64,000 nucleotides of DNA from assembly GCF_015070875.1 (NCBI RefSeq), contig NZ_JADDIV010000005.1, positions 310,001 to 374,000 of the forward strand. Direction: 5' to 3'. The notes beneath the pieces were generated by a model. That model saw only the letters and a program-made list of their open reading frames with translations, was not told where the DNA came from and did no database searches. Source of the stretch: Ramlibacter pallidus. Its GTDB lineage: Bacteria; Pseudomonadota; Gammaproteobacteria; Burkholderiales; Burkholderiaceae_C. Made by a program: the position numbers and the translations under genes. How positions within the stretch are numbered: position 1 is the first letter of the stretch; each line of letters begins with the position of its first letter. Below are positions 1-6,664 of this stretch, piece by piece.

Positions 1-620
1 TCCACGCCGGCCTCGAGCCCGTCGAGCGCGAAACGCACGATGGCTTCGGGCGAGGACTTCGGCATCTCGATGCCGCGGGTGAGGTCCGTGTCGACGAAGC
101 CCATGTGCAGCGCGGACACCTGCGTGCCCTGGGCGCGCAGCTCGTGCCGCAGCCCGTTCGTCAGCGCCCAGGCGGCGGCCTTGGTCGCGCCGTAGGTGCC
201 CAGCAGGGGGCGGTGGACCCAGCTGGCGATGGAGAGCACGTTGAGCAGCGCGCCGCCGCCGTTGGCCGCGAGCACCGGCCCGAAGGCCTGCGCCATGCGC
301 AGCATGCCGAAGAAGTTCACCTCCAGCTGGCGGCGCGTGTTCTCCAGCGCGCCGTCCTGCAGGAAGCCGCCGGGCTGCGCGATGCCCGCGTTGTTGATGA
401 CGAGGGTGACGTCGCCGCACGCGCTGGCGACGCGTGCCACCTGCCCGGGATCGGTGACGTCGAGCGCGATCGCCTGCACGCCGGGGATCTGCACGGAAGA
501 AGGATCGCGTGCCCCGGCGTAGACGCGTCGGGCACCGCGGGCGAGGGCCTCGCGGGCGAAGGCGGCGCCGATGCCGCGGTTGGCACCGGTGATCAGGACG
601 ACGGCATGGGCAAGCTTCAT
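1..620 (-). CDS. SDR family oxidoreductase (C-terminus cut by window edge)
   Basis: Short-chain dehydrogenase/reductase, probably an NAD(P)-dependent cytosolic oxidoreductase of unknown substrate. About 206 residues are visible. They carry the Rossmann motif TGANRGIG near residue 12, the NNAG motif, and a YGATK active-site segment (YxxxK). The ATG at 618-620 is chosen because the glycine-rich motif then falls at the usual distance from the N-terminus. The gene lies 88 bp downstream of a TetR regulator on the same strand, and a perfect 18-bp palindrome sits 18 bp upstream of the start, so TetR control is likely. The 3' end is outside the window. Confidence 0.85.
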   Translation of the reverse strand, partial: MKLAHAVVLITGANRGIGAAFAREALARGARRVYAGARDPSSVQIPGVQAIALDVTDPGQVARVASACGDVTLVINNAGIAQPGGFLQDGALENTRRQLEVNFFGMLRMAQAFGPVLAANGGGALLNVLSIASWVHRPLLGTYGATKAAAWALTNGLRHELRAQGTQVSALHMGFVDTDLTRGIEMPKSSPEAIVRFALDGLEAGV

Positions 621-638
621 GGGCGGACTCCGGCTTGA

Positions 639-656
639 ATATGACGACCGTCATAT
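639..656. promoter_or_regulatory. Probable TetR operator upstream of the SDR gene
   Basis: The sequence ATATGACGACCGTCATAT is a perfect inverted repeat (8-bp arms ATATGACG/CGTCATAT, 2-bp centre) just before the SDR start. A 6-of-8 version of the same element lies upstream of the adjacent TetR gene. Position and repetition point to the operator of that regulator; binding is inferred. Confidence 0.7.
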
Positions 657-708
657 CGACGGTCGCGGAAGGAACGCGCCCCGAAGGCGCGCAGGGAAAG
701 GAAGGTCA

Positions 709-1314
709 TCAGGCGGCCGGGACCGGATGGTCGAACTGCGCGAGCAGGAAGCGGCGGCTGGCCTCGAGGTGGCGCCGCCCCTTCGCGTTGTCGCCGAGCG
801 CGCGTGCGACCTGCAGCGCGCCGACCAGGTGCGAGGCAACGATGGCGGCCGCCTCCGGCGGTTGCGCAGGGCCCAGCGTCGACGCGACGCGCGCGGTGAG
901 GGCTTCGACGCGGGCGGCGGCGGCGGCACGGACCTCGTCGCTCTGGCGCGGCATCTCCGAGGCCAGCGCGGCCACGGGGCAGCCCCGCTCGGGCGAGCGC
1001 AGGTGGCGCTCGGACAGGTAGCTTTGGACCAGTGCGCGGAAGCGGTTGCCGGCGCTCGCCTCCCCCTGGTCCAGCGAACGCTGCAGGCGCGCCTGGCTGT
1101 CCTGGCCGGCGCGCTCCAGGGCGGCCGCCAACAGGGCGTCACGCGAAGCGAAGTGCGCGTAGAACCCGCCATGCGTGAGGCCCGCGCGCTTCATGATGTC
1201 CGCCACGCCCACGCCGCTGAAGCCGTCGCGGCGCAGCACGCCCGCGGCCGTGTCGAGGATGCGGTCGTGCGTCTGCAGCTTGCGTTCGGAGCTGGTGGCG
1301 GGATCGAGGGGCAT
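709..1314 (-). CDS. TetR/AcrR family transcriptional regulator
   Basis: 201-aa one-component repressor. The N-terminal helix-turn-helix spans about residues 18-62 and includes the typical GGFYAHFASRDALLAAAL segment of TetR proteins. The C-terminal ligand domain contains ERGCPVAALASEM, a pattern seen in NemR/AcrR-like members that often respond to reactive or toxic small molecules. It precedes an SDR gene on the same strand. Matching palindromes in front of both genes suggest autoregulation plus control of the SDR. The ligand is not predictable from sequence. Confidence 0.9.
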   Translation of the reverse strand: MPLDPATSSERKLQTHDRILDTAAGVLRRDGFSGVGVADIMKRAGLTHGGFYAHFASRDALLAAALERAGQDSQARLQRSLDQGEASAGNRFRALVQSYLSERHLRSPERGCPVAALASEMPRQSDEVRAAAAARVEALTARVASTLGPAQPPEAAAIVASHLVGALQVARALGDNAKGRRHLEASRRFLLAQFDHPVPAA

Positions 1315-1332
1315 CTGCGGGTGTCCTACTGA

Positions 1333-1350
1333 ATATGACGGTCATCATAC
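1333..1350. promoter_or_regulatory. Second TetR-type operator, upstream of the tetR gene
   Basis: ATATGACGGTCATCATAC lies 19 bp before the TetR start. It keeps the left arm ATATGACG of the 639-656 element exactly and 6 of 8 bases of the right arm with the same 2-bp spacing. Presumed autoregulatory site. Confidence 0.6.
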
Positions 1351-1395
1351 AGATGCGCCGCGAGGCTTGCATTGCCCCTTCCGGGCCCGGGTTTT

Positions 1396-2289
1396 TCAGG
1401 CGACGGTGTCCAGCGCGCCGCGCGTTTCCGCGGCGTCCTTCATCGGCGAACGGCCGAACATCCGGCCGTACTCGCGGGTGAACTGCGAGACGCTCTCGTA
1501 CCCGACGGCGAAGGCGGCGCTGCTGGCGGAGCGGCCCTCCGAGGTGACCAGGCGGCGTGCCTCGATCAGCCGCAGCTGCTTCTGGAACTGCAGCGGCGAC
1601 AACGAGGTGACCGCTCGGAAGTGCTGGTGGAAGGACGAAACGCTCATCTTCGCTTCCGCGGCCAGCCGTTCGACCGGCAGCGGACGCGTGAACTCCGCCC
1701 GCACGAGCGCGATGGCACGGGCGATGCGCTGGCCCGGCGCCTGTGGCCAGCCCAGCCGGCGGATCGCGGGGCCATGCCGGCCTGCCAGCAGCCAGTAGTG
1801 CAGTTCCCGCAACAGCTGCGCATGCAGGATGGGCATCGCCGCGGGACGTTCGACCAGGCGCATCAGCCGCAGCGCTGCGTCCGCGACTTCCGCGTCGGTC
1901 GGCTCCACGCGGACGGCCGCGCCTTCATCTGCCGGCACCGCCTTCATCTCCAGCACGAGTTCGGCGATCAGCGCCAGGTCCAGCTCCAGCACCACCGACA
2001 GGTAGGGCGCCTCGACGCTGGCCTGCGTGATCTGGCTGACGCACGGCACGTCGGCCGTCACCAGCAGCGAGTCGCCCGCCCCGAAGGTGAAGGTCTGCGC
2101 GCCCAGGGCCACGTGCTTGGTGCCCTGCAGGACCATGCACACCATCGGCTTCGTGATGGCGTGCACGAGTCCCGTGGGCGCGGTGGCGCGGATGGTGGTG
2201 AGGCCCGGGACCGGCGTGAGCGCCAGCCCGGCCGGATCGGCATGCGCCGCGGCATGGCGGGCGACGACGTGGAGCAGGGTGTCGGGCAT
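1396..2289 (-). CDS. AraC family regulator with AraC_N domain
   Basis: 297-aa regulator. The N-terminal ~180 residues match the AraC_N cupin-like domain (segment PMVCMVLQGTKHVALG), and two helix-turn-helix motifs lie at about 205-290 (KMSVSSFHQHFRAVTSLSP and AFAVGYESVSQFTREYGRMF). This is the architecture of YqhC-type regulators, which commonly sit divergent from the oxidoreductase gene they control. Here an SDR gene starts 225 bp away on the opposite strand, so a regulator-target pair is inferred. Confidence 0.92.
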   Translation of the reverse strand: MPDTLLHVVARHAAAHADPAGLALTPVPGLTTIRATAPTGLVHAITKPMVCMVLQGTKHVALGAQTFTFGAGDSLLVTADVPCVSQITQASVEAPYLSVVLELDLALIAELVLEMKAVPADEGAAVRVEPTDAEVADAALRLMRLVERPAAMPILHAQLLRELHYWLLAGRHGPAIRRLGWPQAPGQRIARAIALVRAEFTRPLPVERLAAEAKMSVSSFHQHFRAVTSLSPLQFQKQLRLIEARRLVTSEGRSASSAAFAVGYESVSQFTREYGRMFGRSPMKDAAETRGALDTVA

Positions 2290-2337
2290 GCCGCAACCCT
2301 AGCGGAGGCGGGCGCTTCGCGCCATGGCCCCTGGAGG

Positions 2338-2431
2338 AATGGGCAAGGAGCGAGGAGCATTCGGCAAGCCGCCGTTGCGGGTGCAACGCCCGCGGCGGCA
2401 CGCGTCGCACGCTTTGCAGGAACGGGCAAGG
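2338..2431. promoter_or_regulatory. Direct repeats in the AraC/SDR intergenic region
   Basis: The 11-mer AAYGGGCAAGG occurs at 2338-2348 and 2421-2431 in the same orientation, 83 bp apart (about eight helical turns). AraC-type activators normally bind direct repeats, so these are candidate sites. Between them lies an inverted repeat with a GTTGCGGGTGCAAC core. Function is inferred only. Confidence 0.35.
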
Positions 2432-2514
2432 GACGGCGAGTTCCAGGCAATGCCTCGGGGGCTTGCGGCTCCTAGCATCGACCGCTCGTATCCACCCCCC
2501 AACAGGAGCACTCC

Positions 2515-3270
2515 ATGACCACTCTCTCCATCGTCACCGGGTCCAGCCGCGGCCTCGGCCGCAACACCGCCTTGCACATCGCCCGTCGCGGCGGCGACGT
2601 GATCGTCACCTACCGCAGCCGCCGCGAGGAGGCCGAAGCCGTGGTGGGCGAGATCCGGGCCCTGGGACGCCAGGCGGTGGCGCTGCAGCTCGACACGGCG
2701 GTCGTCGCCGGATTCGCCGGCTTCGCGCAGGAGGTGCGCCACGCGCTGCGCGAGGTCTGGCGGCGCGACACCTTCGACCACCTCGTCAACAACGCCGGGC
2801 ACGGCGAGATGGCGCCGATCGAACAGACCACCGAGCAGCAGTTCGACGGCCTCGTGGCCGTGCACTTCAAGGGCGTGTACTTCCTGACCCAGGCCCTGCT
2901 GCCCTTGCTGGCGGACGGCGGCCGCATCGTCAACCTCTCGACGGGGCTGACGCGGGTGACCTACCCCGGGTTCTCGGCGTACGCGTCCGTCAAGGGCGCG
3001 GTCGAAGTGCTGAGCGCCTGCCTGGCCCGGGAGCTCGGCGGCCGCGGCATCACCGTCAATACCGTGGCGCCGGGCGCGATCGAAACCGATTTCCTCGGCG
3101 GCGCCGTGCGCGACACGCCGGACCTGAACCAGGCCTTCGCCGGCATGATCGCGCTGGGCCGCGTGGGCGTGCCGGACGACATCGGCCCGATGATCGCGAG
3201 CCTGCTGTCGCCGGACAACCGGTGGGTCACGGGCCAGCGCATCGAGGTGTCCGGCGGGCAGGTGATCTGA
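2515..3270 (+). CDS. SDR family NAD(P)-dependent oxidoreductase
   Basis: 251-aa classical SDR. Cofactor motif TGSSRGLG at residues 8-15, NNAG motif (LVNNAGHG), catalytic YASVK (YxxxK) preceded by NLSTG providing the serine, and the usual C-terminal SGGQ tail. An AACAGGAG ribosome-binding site precedes the ATG. It is divergent from an AraC_N regulator, which probably activates it in response to an aldehyde or related compound; that is inferred from similar pairs. Substrate unknown. Confidence 0.92.
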   Translation: MTTLSIVTGSSRGLGRNTALHIARRGGDVIVTYRSRREEAEAVVGEIRALGRQAVALQLDTAVVAGFAGFAQEVRHALREVWRRDTFDHLVNNAGHGEMAPIEQTTEQQFDGLVAVHFKGVYFLTQALLPLLADGGRIVNLSTGLTRVTYPGFSAYASVKGAVEVLSACLARELGGRGITVNTVAPGAIETDFLGGAVRDTPDLNQAFAGMIALGRVGVPDDIGPMIASLLSPDNRWVTGQRIEVSGGQVI

Positions 3271-3307
3271 TGACCGCGGCGCTGCAGCCGAACGAGGGGA
3301 GCCGACC

Positions 3308-3451
3308 TTGACCGCCGTGTCCGCCGCCGCGCTGATCCAGGTCTACGGCGCCCTTGCGTGCGGCGCCGTCCTGGCGAGCATCGTCATCGCGCTGGCCTGG
3401 GACGAGCCGGGCCTCGCCCGCCCGCGCGCTCAGGCGGCGGCGAGCGCGTAG
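3308..3451 (+). CDS. Candidate small membrane protein (47 aa, TTG start)
   Basis: A TTG-initiated frame encodes 47 residues with one hydrophobic segment (ALIQVYGALACGAVLASIVIALAW is too long to be chance only if expressed; key part ACGAVLASIVIALAW). GAGGGGA lies 5-8 nt upstream. It begins inside a chain of overlapping stops and starts: the SDR stop overlaps an ATG (ctgATGa) that opens a 13-codon peptide whose stop overlaps this TTG. Its 3' end overlaps the convergent Crp gene by 22 bp. No recognisable family; could be a chance frame in GC-rich DNA. Confidence 0.3.
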   Translation: MTAVSAAALIQVYGALACGAVLASIVIALAWDEPGLARPRAQAAASA

Positions 3452-4233
3452 CCCGTCTCGGCGTTCGGGCGCCGAGGCGCTTCGGCCGCGCGGCCGGGCC
3501 GCGGCAGCGCGCGGGCCTGCTCGCCACCCGCCACGCACTGCAAACCCGCGAGGTCGCGCACCAGCCAGCGGCCCTGGTCCGTCCCCAGCAGACCTTCGGC
3601 GCGCAGCTCCTGCAGCTCGCGGTTGACGCGCTGGCGCGAGGCGCTCACCAGCTGCGCAAGTTCCTCCTGCCCGAGCCGCAGGCCGATGCGGATCTCGCCG
3701 GCCTGGCGCAGCGAGGGCACGCCGTAGCGGCGGGCCAGCAGGGTGAACTGCTTGGCGATGCGCTCGCGCAGCGACAGCGTCTGCAGGTCCTGCAGCAGTT
3801 CGAACAGCTGGCGGGTGCGCGCGGCATGCAGCTTGAGCAGGGCGCCGTACAGCTCCTGGTGCTGCCGCAGCATGCCCTGCGCGTGCTCCAGCGACACCAT
3901 CAGCATGGCGGCGGGACCGTGCGCATGCGCGTCGTAGCTGCGCGGCTCGTCGTGCAGCACCGAGACGTCGCAGAACCAGAGGCCGGGACGCATGTAGCAG
4001 AGGGTCAGCTGCTTGCCGCCCGGATGCGAGGTGCTGACCCGCACGTTGCCACGCACGACGGCCGCCCAGCAGGTGGCGTCCTGCCCGCGCAGGAAGATCG
4101 GCTCGCCGTCGGCGAAGCGGCGCACGCTGCCGTGGCGCACGAGGTCGTGCCGCAGCGAGGGGGACAGCGATGCGAACCAATGGCCGCCGTTGAGGGCCTG
4201 GCGTTCTTCGGGCAAGAGGACGGGATCGTCCAT
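3430..4233 (-). CDS. Crp/Fnr family transcriptional regulator
   Basis: 267-aa regulator: cyclic-nucleotide-binding-like beta-roll (about residues 15-130, with GEPIFLRGQDATCWAAVV), dimer helix, and C-terminal winged helix (RLGQEELAQLVSASRQRVNR at about 188-207). No Fnr-type N-terminal cysteine cluster is seen, so it is not an iron-sulfur oxygen sensor of the Fnr kind. The start at 4233 is preferred over upstream ATGs because CAGGAGATCCGC provides a good ribosome-binding site. It is divergent from an IclR gene. An IclR-type palindrome lies 28 bp upstream, so it may be a target of that regulator. Confidence 0.9.
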   Translation of the reverse strand: MDDPVLLPEERQALNGGHWFASLSPSLRHDLVRHGSVRRFADGEPIFLRGQDATCWAAVVRGNVRVSTSHPGGKQLTLCYMRPGLWFCDVSVLHDEPRSYDAHAHGPAAMLMVSLEHAQGMLRQHQELYGALLKLHAARTRQLFELLQDLQTLSLRERIAKQFTLLARRYGVPSLRQAGEIRIGLRLGQEELAQLVSASRQRVNRELQELRAEGLLGTDQGRWLVRDLAGLQCVAGGEQARALPRPGRAAEAPRRPNAETGYALAAA

Positions 4234-4260
4234 GCGGATCTCCTGCGTGGCGGGATGGTC

Positions 4261-4277
4261 GTTTCGCTTGGCGGAAC
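4261..4277. promoter_or_regulatory. IclR-type operator, site 1 (crp-like promoter)
   Basis: GTTTCGCTTGGCGGAAC matches the pattern GTTCCG-N5-CGGAAC with one mismatch. It is 28 bp upstream of the Crp-like start and shares spacing and arms with sites at 4374-4390 and 6477-6493. Confidence 0.6.
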
Positions 4278-4373
4278 AATGGAGCATCCCTGTGGCTTCC
4301 TGCCATCGTAGCCAGTGCCAAAGGGAGTGCATGGGGGTTTGTTCGGGCGCGCCTTCCCCTTCTTCCGGGTATC

Positions 4374-4390
4374 GTTCCGCTGATCGGAAC
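4374..4390. promoter_or_regulatory. IclR-type operator, site 2 (iclR promoter)
   Basis: GTTCCGCTGATCGGAAC is a perfect inverted repeat (6-bp arms, 5-bp centre) that ends 10 bp before the IclR start codon, where repression would block transcription. This is the best-conserved copy. Confidence 0.7.
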
Positions 4391-4400
4391 GGAGAGTGCC

Positions 4401-5207
4401 ATGCCCCAGTTTGTCGACCCCAGCGCGGCGCAGGACCGCCGCTACGTGACCGCGCTCGCCCGGGGCATGGAACTGCTGCACAGCTTCCGCTGGGGCGAAC
4501 GCTGGCTGGCGCACCAGGAGCTGACGCGGCGCTCGCAGCTGCCCAAGGCCACCGTGTCCCGCCTGGCCTTCACCCTTTGCAGCCTCGGCTACCTGGTGCA
4601 CGACCCGGCGCGCGGCGCCTATGCGCTCGGCCCGGGCGGCCTCACCCTGGGCCTGCGCGTGCTGGCGAACGACGACGTCTCCAGCATCGCGCGGCCGGTG
4701 CTCGAGGAGCTGGCGGGCGCTTCCGGCGCCGCGGTCTCCCTGGGGGTGCGGCACCAGCTGTCGATGGTCTACATCGCGCACGCGCGCGGCCACGCGCGCC
4801 TGAGCCTGTCGCTCGACGTCGGCGCGAGGCTGCCGATCGAGAGCACCTCGATGGGCCGCGCGTTCCTGTGCGCGCTGCCGGAATACAAGCGCTCGGAGGT
4901 CTATGCGCAGCTGCAGCAGAAGCTGGGCGAGCGCTGGAAGGCGACGCAGGCGTCGCTGCAGCGCGCCGCGGAGCAGTACCGCCAGGTCGGCTACGTCACC
5001 AGTCTCGGCGAGTGGGACTCGGACATCAGCGCGGTCGGGGCCGCCGTCGATGTCGGCCATGGCGGCGAACCCTACGCGCTGAACATCGGCGGGCCCTCGA
5101 CGGTGCTCACGCGCCAGCGGCTGGTGGACGACCTGGGGCCGCGCCTGGCGGCCGCCGCCTTGCGCATCCAGCAGGCGATCCGCAACGGGCGGCCCGCCGC
5201 CGCCTGA
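4401..5207 (+). CDS. IclR family transcriptional regulator
   Basis: 268-aa regulator with an N-terminal winged helix (HQELTRRSQLPKATVSRLAF at about residues 38-57) and a C-terminal effector domain beginning near residue 90. IclR proteins usually control uptake and catabolism of aromatic or small organic acids. The gene is divergent from a Crp-like gene and convergent with an ABC binding-protein gene, 21 bp apart. All three promoters carry the same GTTCCG-N5-CGGAAC palindrome, so it probably regulates itself and both neighbours. Effector unknown. Confidence 0.92.
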   Translation: MPQFVDPSAAQDRRYVTALARGMELLHSFRWGERWLAHQELTRRSQLPKATVSRLAFTLCSLGYLVHDPARGAYALGPGGLTLGLRVLANDDVSSIARPVLEELAGASGAAVSLGVRHQLSMVYIAHARGHARLSLSLDVGARLPIESTSMGRAFLCALPEYKRSEVYAQLQQKLGERWKATQASLQRAAEQYRQVGYVTSLGEWDSDISAVGAAVDVGHGGEPYALNIGGPSTVLTRQRLVDDLGPRLAAAALRIQQAIRNGRPAAA

Positions 5208-5228
5208 GGGCTGGCGGCGGTCGCCGCC

Positions 5229-6365
5229 TCAGCGGATCAGCCGGCCGCCCTGGCCGATCACCGTGACTTCGACGAAGCGGGAGCCGACGCGGTTGCCGGG
5301 CCCGAAGCCCACGTGGAAGCCGCCGACATCGTGATTGACGAGGCTTTCCAGCTGCGCCATCACCTTCTGGCGGGTCGGGTTCGGGCCCGCGCGCCGGATC
5401 GCCTCGACCAGCACCTTCGCGGCCACGAACGACTCCATGCTGGCGTACGAGATCGTCTTGCTGGGCTGGTATCGCGCCATGAGTTCGCGGAATTCGCGCA
5501 CCACCGGCAGCATCGGCGAGTAGGGGTAGGGCATCACCTGCGAGATGCCGACGCCGCGCACCGTGTCCTCGCCGGCGTTCTTCAGCAGCTCCTTGAAGTT
5601 CACGACGGAGATGCTGAACAGGCGGGCGCTGCTGCCCGTCTTGCGCAGCTCCTTGATGAAGGCCGCGGACGCGCGATTCACCGACACCATGATGATCGCG
5701 TCCGGGTTGCTCGGGGCAATCGCCTTGACCGCGGCGCCGATCTCCTCCGGCTTGGTGCGGTCGTAGCCGCCCTGCGCGACCAGCTTCATGCCCAGCTTCT
5801 CCAGCGCGCGCTCGGCGCCGGCCAGGCCGCTCTTGCCGAAGGGGTCGTCCTGGTACATCACCGCGAACCGCCGCAGGCCGATGGTGTGCAGGTGCTCCAC
5901 CATGCGCGAGGTCTCGTCGGTGTAGCTGGCGCGGATGTGGAAGATGTGCGGGTTCATCGGCTCGCGCAGGTCCTGCGCGCCGGTGTAGGGCGCCATCAGC
6001 GCGATGCCCGCTTCCTCGAGCACCTTGTTCTTGTTCAGGGCCAGCACGTTGCCCGTGCCCACGTAGCCGAACAGGGCGAGCGGCTTGTCGTCGGCCAGCA
6101 GCGCGCGCGTGTGCGCCAGGGTCTGTTCCGGCTTGTAGCTGTCGTCCTTGGTGACGACCCGGATCTTGCGGCCGAGGATGCCCCCGTTCGCATTGACGTG
6201 CGCGAAGTAGGCGGCGCCCCCCGCGACGTACTCGTCGCCCGTGCCCGCGATCGTGCCCGTGAGCGGCGCGACCTGGCCGAGCACGATGTCGTCGGCGGCG
6301 CCCGCGCCCGCGCCCGCCGCGGCGGCCCAGAGCGCGCACGCTCCCAGCAGTTTCATCCAGCCCAT
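5229..6365 (-). CDS. ABC transporter substrate-binding protein (Peripla_BP_6 type), orphan
   Basis: 378-aa periplasmic binding protein of the branched-chain amino acid/amide/aromatic-acid type. N-terminal signal peptide of about 27 residues (hydrophobic run ending AGAGA-ADD), then the typical IVLGQVAPLTGTIAG opening and two type-I lobes. The start at 6365 follows a strong AAGGAGGG site; a longer frame upstream has no signal sequence in the right place. No permease or ATPase genes adjoin it, so it must work with components encoded elsewhere or as a sensor. Its promoter has an IclR-type palindrome. Ligand not predictable. Confidence 0.88.
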   Translation of the reverse strand: MGWMKLLGACALWAAAAGAGAGAADDIVLGQVAPLTGTIAGTGDEYVAGGAAYFAHVNANGGILGRKIRVVTKDDSYKPEQTLAHTRALLADDKPLALFGYVGTGNVLALNKNKVLEEAGIALMAPYTGAQDLREPMNPHIFHIRASYTDETSRMVEHLHTIGLRRFAVMYQDDPFGKSGLAGAERALEKLGMKLVAQGGYDRTKPEEIGAAVKAIAPSNPDAIIMVSVNRASAAFIKELRKTGSSARLFSISVVNFKELLKNAGEDTVRGVGISQVMPYPYSPMLPVVREFRELMARYQPSKTISYASMESFVAAKVLVEAIRRAGPNPTRQKVMAQLESLVNHDVGGFHVGFGPGNRVGSRFVEVTVIGQGGRLIR

Positions 6366-6390
6366 GACGTCCCTCCTTCTCTTGGATCCG

Positions 6391-6427
6391 CGGAACGTCG
6401 TTCCGCAGTGCGGTCCATTCTGTGGAC
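6391..6427. promoter_or_regulatory. Additional inverted repeats in the binding-protein promoter
   Basis: CGGAACGTCGTTCCG (6391-6405) uses the same half-sites as the IclR palindrome in everted order, and GTCCATTCTGTGGAC (6413-6427) is a second palindrome with 5-bp arms and centre. They lie between the gene and the canonical site at 6477-6493. Secondary binding sites are possible; unproven. Confidence 0.35.
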
Positions 6428-6476
6428 TGCCGTGCGGCCTTCCCACGCGGAACATCCCGCGCTTCCCCACGGCCGC

Positions 6477-6493
6477 GTTCCGTTAAGCGGAAT
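6477..6493. promoter_or_regulatory. IclR-type operator, site 3 (binding-protein promoter)
   Basis: GTTCCGTTAAGCGGAAT differs at one arm base from the perfect palindrome at 4374-4390, with identical 6-5-6 geometry. It is about 112 bp upstream of the binding-protein start, a position suited to activation or to control of a longer leader. Confidence 0.6.
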
Positions 6494-6565
6494 ACCTAAG
6501 GGGCGGCAGGGATTTCGAGTCGCCGAGGTGACTTCCCGCCGCGCCACGTCACGTCGGCGACCTTC

Positions 6566-6590
6566 AAACGAAACAAAACGAACAAACCGA
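6566..6590. promoter_or_regulatory. Candidate GlpR operator (direct repeats) upstream of glpD
   Basis: AAACGA occurs at 6566 and 6576 (10-bp period), followed by AAACCGA at 6584, in an unusually A-rich stretch about 75 bp before the glpD start. DeoR-family regulators typically bind tandem repeats of this kind (TTCGTTT on the other strand). A DeoR-type glpR lies at the end of the operon, so this is its most likely site; inferred. Confidence 0.45.
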
Positions 6591-6664
6591 GGGTAAACAA
6601 GGAGTCAAACCGCGCCATTGCGAACCAAGAATCCGCCGCGATTCAGCAAACCGCAAGGCTTCGA

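Noticed and set aside
3430..4233. Crp-like protein as an Fnr oxygen sensor
   Set aside because: The N-terminal cysteine cluster required for the iron-sulfur centre is absent.
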